A DNA stretch of 7,413 nt, from assembly GCA_964458655.1 (NCBI GenBank), contig CAYWJT010000081.1:1-7413 (forward strand), in the 5' to 3' direction. Below are positions 1-5,565 of this stretch, in pieces. The notes beneath the pieces were generated by a model that did not search any database, was not told where the DNA came from, and saw nothing but the letters and a program-made list of their open reading frames with translations. The position numbers and the translations under genes were made by a program. Within the stretch, counting starts at the first letter, position 1. Each line of letters opens with the position of its first letter. This DNA comes from CAYWJT01 sp964458655. GTDB taxonomy: Bacteria > Acidobacteriota > Aminicenantia > Aminicenantales > Saccharicenantaceae.

Positions 1-21
1 GTAGTGACCAGGGCAGGAAAA

Positions 22-40
22 GGACGGCGCGAGGCCGTCC
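22..40. other. Perfect 7-bp hairpin near left edge (possible terminator)
   Basis: GGACGGC (22-28) pairs perfectly with GCCGTCC (34-40) around a 5-base loop. On the plus strand no T-run follows. On the minus strand the hairpin is followed by TTTT (complement of 18-21), the layout of an intrinsic terminator. It may end transcription of an upstream gene outside the window, block antisense transcription, or be part of the acyl-CoA synthetase leader. The pairing is seen; the role is inference. Confidence 0.4.
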
Positions 41-62
41 GGAAACGCTCGTGACGTGCGGA

Positions 63-119
63 GCCTCGGCCAGAGCTTTTGGCGGCTGAACCGCCGCAAA
101 GCGGCGGGGAAGGCCGGGC
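63..119 (+). other. Structured 5' leader of the acyl-CoA synthetase gene
   Basis: An outer helix pairs 63-71 with 112-119 (8 bp with one bulged U at 66). It encloses a perfect 7-bp hairpin, CCGCCGC (91-97) with GCGGCGG (101-107) around an AAA loop. A competing 5-bp helix, GGCGG (81-85) with CCGCC (91-95), cannot form together with that hairpin. The ribosome binding site at 134-140 lies just downstream and is outside the structure. Mutually exclusive helices before a start codon are compatible with an attenuator or a regulatory RNA, but I do not recognise a known riboswitch consensus, and GC-rich DNA makes chance stems common. Confidence 0.35.
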
Positions 120-133
120 GATGCAATTCTCCG

Positions 134-140
134 AGGAGGA
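134..140 (+). promoter_or_regulatory. Ribosome binding site of the acyl-CoA synthetase
   Basis: The sequence GAGGAGGA, with GGAGGA ending at 140, lies 5 bases before ATG 146. It decides this start over the in-frame GTG at 56, which has no such site and would translate the GC-rich leader. Confidence 0.75.
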
Positions 141-145
141 CGGCG

Positions 146-1927
146 ATGAACGTGGAAACCATCAGCCAAATTTTCCTGAACACTACCAGGACCTATGTCA
201 AGCCGGCGCTGCTCATGGTCAAGAAGCAGGGCCGCTACACGCCCATCTCCACCGCGGAGTTCGAGTCGACGGTGCGGGCGATCTCGATGGGCCTGCGCAG
301 CCTCGGGCTCGCGGCCGGGGACAAGCTCATCCTGCTTTCCGAGAACCGGCCGGAATGGGTCATGACCGACTTCGCGACGCTCTGCCAGGGCGCGGCCACC
401 GTCCCCATCTACACCTCCCTGATGCCCGAGCAGGTCAAGTACATCATCAACGACTCGGACGCCAGGTTCGTGGTCTGCTCAAACCGCGAGCTGCTGGCCA
501 AGGTCGAGGCCGTGCGGGCCGAGCTGCCTCTCGTCAAGCAGGTCATCATGTTCGAGGAGGACGCTCCGGCCGGCGTCATGACGCTGTCCGAACTGATGCA
601 CCGCGGCCGGGAGCTCGACGGCCGCGACCCCGGGCTTTTCGAGCGGACCGCGCTCTCCGTCAAACCGGACGACCTGGCCTCCATCGTCTACACCTCGGGC
701 ACGACCGGCGTGCCCAAGGGGGTCATGCTCAGCCACGGCAACTTCGTCTCCAACACCAAGGCCCTGGACGCCCGGGTGGAGTTCACCGACAGGGACACCA
801 TCCTGTCCTTCCTGCCGCTTTCGCACGTTCTCGAGCGCATGACCACTTTCTCCTTCCTATACAAGGGCGCGACCATCGCCTTCGCCGAGAGCATCGAGAC
901 CGTGGCGGACAACCTGGTCGAGGTCAGGCCGACCATCATGATCAGCGTGCCGCGCCTGTTCGACAAGTTCTACGCCCGGGTCATGGACAACGTGCTGGCC
1001 CAGTCGGCGCTTAAGAAGAAGATCTTCTTCTGGGCCCTCAAGACGGGCAAGAAACACGTCTGGAAGAGGTTCCGCAAGGAGCCGGTGCCCTTCGGCCTCC
1101 GGTTCCGCAAGCGGCTGGCCGACAAGCTCGTCTTCTCCAAGATCGCGGCCAGGACGGGCGGCCGGGTCAGGTTCTTCGTCTCCGGGGGCGCGCCGCTTTC
1201 GGCCGACGTGGCCGAGTTCTTCTACGCCGCCGGCATCACCATCCTCGAGGGCTACGGGCTGACCGAGACGGCCCCGGTCCTGACCTTCAACGACTTCGAG
1301 AACGTCAAGCTGGGCACGGTCGGCATCCCCGTCCCGGGCGTGGAGATAAAGATAGCCCCGGACGGCGAGATCCTGGCCCGCGGCCCGAACGTCATGAAGG
1401 GCTACTACAAGAAGGAAGACGAGACGCGGGAGGCCCTCGAGGGCGGCTGGTTCCACACCGGCGACATCGGCTACATCGACCCGGACGGGTTCCTGGTCAT
1501 CACCGACCGCAAAAAAGACATCATCGTCACGGCCGGGGGCAAGAACGTGGCGCCCCAGCCGATCGAGAACCAGCTCAAGACCAACCCGTACATCCAGAAC
1601 GCGGTCGTGGTCGGGGCCGGCCGCAAGTTCATATCCGCGCTCATCGTCCCGGATTTCGAGAAGCTCGAGCTCTACGCCCGGGCCAGGGGCCTGCAGTTCG
1701 CCGGCCGCAAGGAGCTTCTGAGCGACCCCGGGATCGCGGACTTCATGCTGGAGCAGGTCAACCAGGCCACGCCCAACCTGGCCTCTTTTGAGCGCATCAA
1801 GAAGGTCGCCTTGCTCGACCGGGACTTCGAGCAGGACCTGGGCGAGCTGACGCCGACGCTCAAGAACCGCCGCAGCGTCATCGAGAAGCGCTTCAAGGAC
1901 GTCATCGACGCCCTCTACGTCGAGTAA
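146..1927 (+). CDS. Long-chain acyl-CoA synthetase (AMP-forming, FAA1 type)
   Basis: This 593-residue cytosolic or membrane-associated enzyme belongs to the ANL superfamily. It should activate long-chain fatty acids with ATP and CoA, through an acyl-adenylate, to acyl-CoA for degradation or lipid synthesis. All core motifs are visible: the phosphate loop YTSGTTGVPKG (182-192), YGLTET (370-375), WFHTGD (435-440), the hinge region ITDRKKD (452-458) and the C-terminal ELTPTLK motif, whose Lys573 is the expected adenylation lysine. Length and order fit the FAA1/COG1022 group rather than the shorter FadD type. There is no signal peptide. The start at ATG 146 is chosen for its ribosome binding site and because residues from there look family-like. 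The gene follows a structured leader and is 93 bases before radC, so co-transcription is possible. Family is certain; chain-length preference cannot be read from sequence. Confidence 0.93.
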   Translation: MNVETISQIFLNTTRTYVKPALLMVKKQGRYTPISTAEFESTVRAISMGLRSLGLAAGDKLILLSENRPEWVMTDFATLCQGAATVPIYTSLMPEQVKYIINDSDARFVVCSNRELLAKVEAVRAELPLVKQVIMFEEDAPAGVMTLSELMHRGRELDGRDPGLFERTALSVKPDDLASIVYTSGTTGVPKGVMLSHGNFVSNTKALDARVEFTDRDTILSFLPLSHVLERMTTFSFLYKGATIAFAESIETVADNLVEVRPTIMISVPRLFDKFYARVMDNVLAQSALKKKIFFWALKTGKKHVWKRFRKEPVPFGLRFRKRLADKLVFSKIAARTGGRVRFFVSGGAPLSADVAEFFYAAGITILEGYGLTETAPVLTFNDFENVKLGTVGIPVPGVEIKIAPDGEILARGPNVMKGYYKKEDETREALEGGWFHTGDIGYIDPDGFLVITDRKKDIIVTAGGKNVAPQPIENQLKTNPYIQNAVVVGAGRKFISALIVPDFEKLELYARARGLQFAGRKELLSDPGIADFMLEQVNQATPNLASFERIKKVALLDRDFEQDLGELTPTLKNRRSVIEKRFKDVIDALYVE

Positions 1928-2007
1928 AGGCCCGGGACGAAGAGCGTTAAGCGGCCGCCCGCCTGCGAAAAATCGGCTTTCCGAGCGTCATTCTATTCGA
2001 GGCACGC

Positions 2008-2011
2008 GAGG
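2008..2011 (+). promoter_or_regulatory. Probable ribosome binding site of radC
   Basis: GAGG lies 9 bases before ATG 2021. It is a short site, but it is the only one near the start of the conserved RadC reading frame. The rest of the 93-base gap (1928-2020) holds no clear promoter. Confidence 0.45.
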
Positions 2012-2020
2012 TGCATTCCC

Positions 2021-2758
2021 ATGGAGAACGGGACCGGGCCGGACGCGGCCGGCATCAGGGAGGGCCACCGGGCCAGGCTCAGGGAGAAGTTCCTGCGCTT
2101 CGGCCTGGCCGGATTCCTCGACCACGAGATCGTGGAGCTGCTGCTCGCCATCGGCACGCCGCGCCGCGACTGCAAGTCGGCGGCCCGGCTGGCTCTCAAG
2201 GAGTTCAAGAGCCTGCGCGGGGTGCTCGAAGCGCCGGCCGAGGAGCTCGTCCGGGTGCCGGGCATCGGGCCAAGGAACGTCTTCGGGCTGAAGCTCGTCC
2301 ACGAGGTGGCCCGGCGCTTCCTCAAGGACCGGATGATGAGCCGGCCGGTCTGCCGCTCCTCGCAGGAGGTCTACGAGTACCTGCTGCATTCCATGCGCGA
2401 CCTGAAAAAGGAGCAGTTCAAGGTCATCTTCCTCGACCCCAAGAACCAGGTCATCGAGGAGAAGACCCTGTTCGAGGGAACCGTGGACGCGAGCGCCGTC
2501 TACCCGCGCGAGGTCATCAAGGACGCCCTGCGCTTCGGCGCGACCTCGCTCATCTTCGCCCACAACCACCCCTCGGGCGACCCGGAGCCGTCGGTCTGCG
2601 ACAAGGAGATAACGCGCGACCTCATCTTCGCGGCCCGGGTCGTCCAGCTCAGGGTGCTCGACCACATCGTCATCGGCAACAACCGCTACTTCAGCTTCGC
2701 CGACCGGGGCCTGATCCGGGACTACGACACGCTCTTCCTGAGCTCGAGGCGCGAATGA
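2021..2758 (+). CDS. radC: RadC family protein (JAMM/MPN+ metalloprotein, UPF0758)
   Basis: The 245-residue product has the standard two-part RadC architecture. An N-terminal helix-hairpin-helix segment lies at about 72-100, with VPGIG at 79-83. A C-terminal JAMM/MPN+ domain follows at about 108-240. The metal-site pattern is intact: Glu152 in FEGTVDAS, His181 and His183 in AHNHPSGDPEPS, and Asp194. This predicts a zinc-dependent hydrolase fold. The biochemical role is unsettled: the family was named for a repair phenotype later disputed, and it often travels with mobile elements or repair genes. Length is close to the usual 220-250 residues, with no truncation. The start follows a modest GAGG. 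The stop overlaps an ATG (ATGA at 2755-2758) that is in frame with recA, so coupling to recA is conceivable. Its GC content resembles its neighbours, so it looks like a resident copy. Confidence 0.93.
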   Translation: MENGTGPDAAGIREGHRARLREKFLRFGLAGFLDHEIVELLLAIGTPRRDCKSAARLALKEFKSLRGVLEAPAEELVRVPGIGPRNVFGLKLVHEVARRFLKDRMMSRPVCRSSQEVYEYLLHSMRDLKKEQFKVIFLDPKNQVIEEKTLFEGTVDASAVYPREVIKDALRFGATSLIFAHNHPSGDPEPSVCDKEITRDLIFAARVVQLRVLDHIVIGNNRYFSFADRGLIRDYDTLFLSSRRE

Positions 2759-2772
2759 GCGACGGAGGCCGG

Positions 2773-2801
2773 TTGAAAGGACGGACGAATAAGGGTAAAC
2801 T
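2773..2801 (+). promoter_or_regulatory. Sigma70-like promoter of recA
   Basis: A -35 box TTGAAA (2773-2778, 5 of 6 consensus bases) and a -10 box TAAACT (2796-2801, 4 of 6) are separated by exactly 17 bases. Transcription would start near 2808, leaving about 49 bases before ATG 2857. A 9-base inverted repeat, ACTCGGAGT (2799-2807), overlaps the -10 box and could be a small operator. No E. coli-type or Gram-positive-type LexA box is visible. Confidence 0.5.
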
Positions 2802-2844
2802 CGGAGTGGAGGGTCGTGCGCATACTGCCGGACCCGTTGAGACC

Positions 2845-2849
2845 GGAGG
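2845..2849 (+). promoter_or_regulatory. Ribosome binding site for recA start 2857
   Basis: GGAGG stands 7 bases before ATG 2857, an ideal distance. A second candidate, GAAGGAGG (2881-2888), stands 4 bases before the in-frame ATG 2893, so translation may begin at either codon. Confidence 0.6.
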
Positions 2850-2856
2850 CCGGGCT

Positions 2857-3948
2857 ATGGTAATAAAGAAAAAGAGCGACGAAGGAGGCGATATGAAAGA
2901 GGAAGAGAAAGTCGAAAGGCAGGCCGTGGGCGCCCGGGGCAAGGCCATCGAAGCGGCCCTTTCCCAGATAGAGAAGCAGTTCGGCAAGGGCACCGTCATG
3001 AAGCTCGGCCAGAAGGGGGCGGTCGTGCCGGTCGAGTCCATCCCCACCGGCTCCATCTCCTTCGACCTGGCCATGGGCATCGGCGGTTTCCCGCGCGGCC
3101 GGGTGGTCGAGATCTACGGTCCGGAAGCCACGGGCAAGACCACGCTCGCCCTCCACGTCATCGCCGAGGCCCAGAAGCGGGGCGGCCAGGCGGCCTTCAT
3201 CGACGCCGAGCACGCCCTCGACCCTGGCTACGCGGCCAAGGTCGGCATCGACATCGACAACCTGCTCATCTCCCAGCCCGACTACGGCGAACAGGCCCTG
3301 GAGATCGCGGAAGTGCTGGTCCGCAGCGGGGCGGTGGACGTCATCGTGGTGGACTCGGTCGCGGCCCTGGTGCCCAAGGCCGAGCTCGAAGGCGAGATGG
3401 GCGACGCCCACATGGGCCTGCAGGCCCGGCTGATGTCGCAGGCCCTGCGCAAGCTGACGGCCATCGTCAGCCGCTCCAAGACCTGCTTCATCTTCATCAA
3501 CCAGATCCGCGAGAAGATCGGCATGTTCATCGGCAACCCTGAGACGACGACCGGCGGCCGGGCGCTCAAGTTCTACGCCTCGATGCGCATCGACGTGCGC
3601 CGGCTGTCGGTGCTCAAGGACGCCGAGCACGTCATCGGCAGCCGGGTCAAGGTCAAGATCGTCAAGAACAAGATGGCCCCGCCGTTCCGCGAAGCCGAGT
3701 TCGACATCATCTTCGGCGAGGGCATCTCGCGCGAAGGCGACCTGGTGGACGTCGGCCTCCAGACCGGCGTGCTGGAAAAGACCGGCACCTGGTACGCCTA
3801 CAAGGGAGAACGCGTCGGCCAGGGCCGGGAGAACGTCAAGAAGCTGCTCAAGGAGAACGTCCAGCTGGCCGCCGAGCTCGAGGCCGACATCAAGAAGAAG
3901 CTCGGCCTCGCCGGGAAGAAAGGGGAGGCGCCGGAAGAAGGCAAATAG
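2857..3948 (+). CDS. recA: Recombinase RecA
   Basis: This 363-residue protein is the ATP-dependent strand-exchange enzyme that coats single-stranded DNA and, where an SOS system exists, stimulates LexA self-cleavage. Visible elements, numbered from ATG 2857: Walker A GPEATGKT (88-95, Lys94), IDAEHALDP (115-123), Walker B with VIVVDSVAAL (162-171), the L1 region EGEMGDAHMGLQAR, FINQIR with Gln216, loop L2 at about 217-233, and KFYASMRIDVRR. The C-terminal tail is short, with a few acidic residues. Start 2857 is preferred for its ribosome binding site; ATG 2893 would give 351 residues, nearly the E. coli length, and ATG 2755 would add 34 low-complexity residues. Oddities are MFI (223-225) in place of the usual VMF in L2, Ala-Thr in the Walker A loop where Ser-Ser is common, and Tyr143 where Thr is common. 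It has its own promoter after radC. Confidence 0.97.
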   Translation: MVIKKKSDEGGDMKEEEKVERQAVGARGKAIEAALSQIEKQFGKGTVMKLGQKGAVVPVESIPTGSISFDLAMGIGGFPRGRVVEIYGPEATGKTTLALHVIAEAQKRGGQAAFIDAEHALDPGYAAKVGIDIDNLLISQPDYGEQALEIAEVLVRSGAVDVIVVDSVAALVPKAELEGEMGDAHMGLQARLMSQALRKLTAIVSRSKTCFIFINQIREKIGMFIGNPETTTGGRALKFYASMRIDVRRLSVLKDAEHVIGSRVKVKIVKNKMAPPFREAEFDIIFGEGISREGDLVDVGLQTGVLEKTGTWYAYKGERVGQGRENVKKLLKENVQLAAELEADIKKKLGLAGKKGEAPEEGK

Positions 3949-3950
3949 GC

Positions 3951-3968
3951 CCCGGGCGGAGGTCCGGG
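3951..3968 (+). terminator. Weak hairpin after recA
   Basis: CCCGG (3951-3955) pairs with CCGGG (3964-3968), extended inward by a G-U pair, with a 6-base loop, starting 3 bases after the recA stop. Only CTCTTT (3977-3982) follows at a distance, so intrinsic termination would be inefficient. It could still mark the 3' end of the recA message. Confidence 0.25.
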
Positions 3969-3979
3969 CAGCGTCGCTC

Positions 3980-4012
3980 TTTACAATTCCCTATAATTTT
4001 GATAAATATAGT
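3980..4012 (+). promoter_or_regulatory. AT-rich promoter of the superoxide dismutase gene
   Basis: This is the most AT-rich patch in the window. TTTACA (3980-3985) lies 17 bases before TAAATA (4003-4008), a fair sigma70-like pair. A perfect TATAAT (3992-3997) and a TATAGT (4007-4012) also occur but lack well-placed -35 boxes. The predicted start near 4015 sits beside an 8-base palindrome, GTCTAGAC (4016-4023), which could be an operator half or chance. Confidence 0.5.
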
Positions 4013-4031
4013 AGGGTCTAGACAGGGAACC

Positions 4032-4727
4032 ATGATCTCGAGGCGGGAATTCCTCAGGCTCTCGGCGGCCGGCGGCGGCCTGGCGCTCGTCGCTTCGCGG
4101 CGCCGGGGCTCGGGGGCTCCCGCGAAACCAACGGAGGAGGCACGGACTATGAACTACACGGCCAAGGACTATTCCCGGCTCGTCGGCATGCCCGGGTTCA
4201 GCGAGGCCCTGCTCAAGAACCACTTCACCCTCTACCAGGGCTACGTCGCCAACACCAACAAGGTCCTGGACGCGCTGGCGGCCATGGCCGCCGAAGGCAA
4301 GGCGGCGACGCCCGAGTTCGCCGAGCTCAAGCGGCGCCTCGGCTGGGAATGGAACGGCATGAGGCTCCATGAGCTATATTTCGAGAACCTGGGCGGCAAG
4401 GCCGGGCTCAACCCGGCGGGCAGGCTGGCCGCGAGGCTCAAGGAGCAGTTCGGCGGCGTCGAGGCCTGGGAGAAGGAGTTCAGGGCGACGGGAGCGATGA
4501 GGGGGATAGGCTGGGTGGTCCTCTACGAGGATCAGGCTTCAGGCCGCCTCATTAACTTCTGGGTCAACGAACACGACGTCGGCCATCCGGCCGGCTGCCG
4601 GCCGCTGCTCGTGATGGACGTGTTCGAGCACGCCTTCATGCTGGATTACGGCCTGAAGCGCGCCGACTACATCGAGGCCTTCTTCAAGAACATCGACTGG
4701 AAGGCGGTCGAGGCCCGTCTGGGCTGA
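4032..4727 (+). CDS. Superoxide dismutase, Fe/Mn family, with twin-arginine leader
   Basis: The 231-residue product should convert superoxide to oxygen and hydrogen peroxide. The first residues contain SRREFLRL (3-10), a textbook twin-arginine motif, then a short hydrophobic stretch and an Ala-Pro-Ala near 29-31 where a signal peptidase could cut. Export folded with its metal is therefore likely. The mature domain has the four metal ligands: His64 (KNHFTLY), His113 (RLHELYF), Asp196 and His200 (MDVFEHA). His181 (NEHDVG) sits where MnSODs have a Gln, as in mycobacterial FeSOD, and Gly109 matches the Mn-type position; metal preference cannot be settled. A second in-frame ATG at 4149, with a much better ribosome binding site, would give a 192-residue cytosolic form with a complete catalytic domain. 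The usual FeSOD N-terminal segment is absent. The gene has its own AT-rich promoter and converges on the SagB-type gene. Confidence 0.9.
   Translation: MISRREFLRLSAAGGGLALVASRRRGSGAPAKPTEEARTMNYTAKDYSRLVGMPGFSEALLKNHFTLYQGYVANTNKVLDALAAMAAEGKAATPEFAELKRRLGWEWNGMRLHELYFENLGGKAGLNPAGRLAARLKEQFGGVEAWEKEFRATGAMRGIGWVVLYEDQASGRLINFWVNEHDVGHPAGCRPLLVMDVFEHAFMLDYGLKRADYIEAFFKNIDWKAVEARLG
4133..4140 (+). promoter_or_regulatory. Strong internal ribosome binding site in the superoxide dismutase gene
   Basis: GGAGGAGG lies 8 bases before the in-frame ATG 4149. By contrast ATG 4032 has only AGGG (4024-4027) 4 bases upstream. The internal site would start translation exactly at the beginning of the catalytic domain, leaving out the Tat leader. 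Confidence 0.6.
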
Positions 4728-4761
4728 GGCCTGGCGGCCCGGCGCCGGCCGTCTCAGACGG
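4728..4761. other. Palindromic convergent junction
   Basis: The 26-base gap between the two convergent stops, plus a few coding bases, contains the perfect palindrome CCGGCGCCGG (4739-4748) and the inverted repeat CCGTCT-C-AGACGG (4749-4761), which spans the stop codon of the minus-strand gene. Hairpins here could slow both polymerases, but neither is followed by a T-run, so it is not a classical intrinsic terminator. Confidence 0.3.
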
Positions 4762-5491
4762 CGATGTTCGCGGGCAGCCGGCCCACGGCTGTCATGTAGA
4801 CGACGCTTTCCTCAAGCCCGTCCACCCCGATAACGGCGTTCACTTCGTCGTCGAAGAAAGCGCCGACGGCGCAGGAACCGAGCCCCAGGCTGACGGCGGC
4901 CAGGGCCGCGTTCTGGCCGATGTGGCCGGCGTCCAGATAGACGTAGCGGAAGCCGCGGTCCCGGTAGCGCCTGGTCGTCCTGGCGAAGACGGCCGTCCAG
5001 ATCAGGACCGCGCCCGCTTCCGCGATGAAATCCTGTGACAGAGCAGCCTCGCTGAGCTCCCGCCGAAAGTCGCCTTCCCGGAGCAGCTCGAGGCAATGGG
5101 CGTGGAAGTCGTAGCGGTAGATGCCGGGGGCCGTGTTGAGGACTCTGTTGGCCGCGACGTAGGTCTCGATGGGATAACAGGCGCCGGCCGACGGCGCGTT
5201 GCGCAGCCCGGGCGCGCCGCCCGAAAGCCCTTGAGCGGCCCAGAGGACCTGGGAGAGCCGGTCGAGCTCGAGCGGCACCGGCGCGAATTCGCGGACCGAC
5301 CGCCGGCTGCGGACGGCGTCCCAGAGGCCCAGGCCGCCCGACCTGGCAGGCTCCGGTAAGGGCACCGTCGGCACCGTCGGCCGGGCGAGCCCGGAATGGA
5401 CGGCCTCATGGGGCTTTTCGACGGGCCCGTCCCGTTCCCGCCTGGCATACCTGGTCTCGAGCTGGAAACGCCTGCCGATGCCTTCGCTCAT
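4754..5491 (-). CDS. SagB/ThcOx-type nitroreductase-fold oxidoreductase
   Basis: This 245-residue protein has an FMN-binding nitroreductase fold of the SagB/ThcOx type. The N-terminal GRRFQLETRYARRE (6-19) resembles the leader segment typical of that subfamily, which supports the start at 5491. Flavin-site motifs follow: RRSVREF (63-69), NAPSAGACYPIE (98-109), GIYRYD (123-128), LDAGHIGQNAAL (186-197) and GLGSCAVGAFFDDEV (203-217). Characterised relatives oxidise azolines to azoles in thiazole/oxazole-modified peptide clusters, but many stand-alone members have unknown substrates. No YcaO cyclodehydratase or precursor peptide is visible in this window, so that role should not be assumed. No signal peptide or membrane segment is seen. 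The start is preceded by AAGGGGG about 5 bases upstream and by a near-consensus promoter. Family is confident; function is open. Confidence 0.87.
   Translation of the reverse strand: MSEGIGRRFQLETRYARRERDGPVEKPHEAVHSGLARPTVPTVPLPEPARSGGLGLWDAVRSRRSVREFAPVPLELDRLSQVLWAAQGLSGGAPGLRNAPSAGACYPIETYVAANRVLNTAPGIYRYDFHAHCLELLREGDFRRELSEAALSQDFIAEAGAVLIWTAVFARTTRRYRDRGFRYVYLDAGHIGQNAALAAVSLGLGSCAVGAFFDDEVNAVIGVDGLEESVVYMTAVGRLPANIAV
5361..5378. repeat. Two tandem copies of a 9-base unit
   Basis: GGCACCGTC occurs twice in direct succession. In the minus-strand gene it encodes the Thr-Val-Pro-Thr-Val-Pro run (about residues 39-44), in the variable linker between the N-terminal segment and the flavin domain. 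It is probably a small in-frame slippage duplication without functional weight. Confidence 0.6.
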
Positions 5492-5535
5492 GACTGCCCC
5501 CTTTTTCAGGCTCTCTTGCGCCCGCCTTGCGCCTA

Positions 5536-5565
5536 ATTAAAGCCGCCGAAGGCAGGCCTTGTCAA
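5536..5565 (-). promoter_or_regulatory. Near-consensus sigma70 promoter of the SagB-type gene
   Basis: Read on the minus strand, a perfect TTGACA (5565-5560) is separated by 18 bases from TTTAAT (5541-5536), a 5-of-6 match to the -10 consensus. Transcription would start near 5529, giving a leader of roughly 38 bases. It is the best promoter match in the window and implies that the gene is transcribed independently of uvrA. Confidence 0.65.

Noticed and set aside
91..107. CGCAAAGC core resembling part of a cyclic-di-GMP (GEMM) riboswitch
   Set aside because: Here the bases form the loop and stem of a simple perfect hairpin, and the other GEMM elements (GNRA-capped helix and receptor) are not in place.
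56..145. GTG 56 as the start of the acyl-CoA synthetase
   Set aside because: It has no good ribosome binding site, translates a structured GC-rich leader into low-complexity sequence, and ATG 146 has a strong site at the family-like N-terminus.
1973..1984. TCGG-CTTT-CCGA hairpin before radC as a terminator of the acyl-CoA synthetase
   Set aside because: It has only four base pairs and no T-run after it; it is too weak to call.
2011..2856. Plus-strand open frame running through radC into recA, suggesting a longer fusion protein
   Set aside because: Before 2755 it is the out-of-frame shadow of radC, rich in Arg, Pro and Gly with no motif; radC itself is clearly coding in another frame.
2758..2857. 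LexA box controlling recA
   Set aside because: Neither CTG-N10-CAG nor the GAAC-N4-GTTC pattern is present; only a 9-base inverted repeat overlaps the -10 box.
2722..3630. Long minus-strand open frame opposite recA
   Set aside because: It is antisense to conserved RecA sequence, with a skewed composition and no motif.
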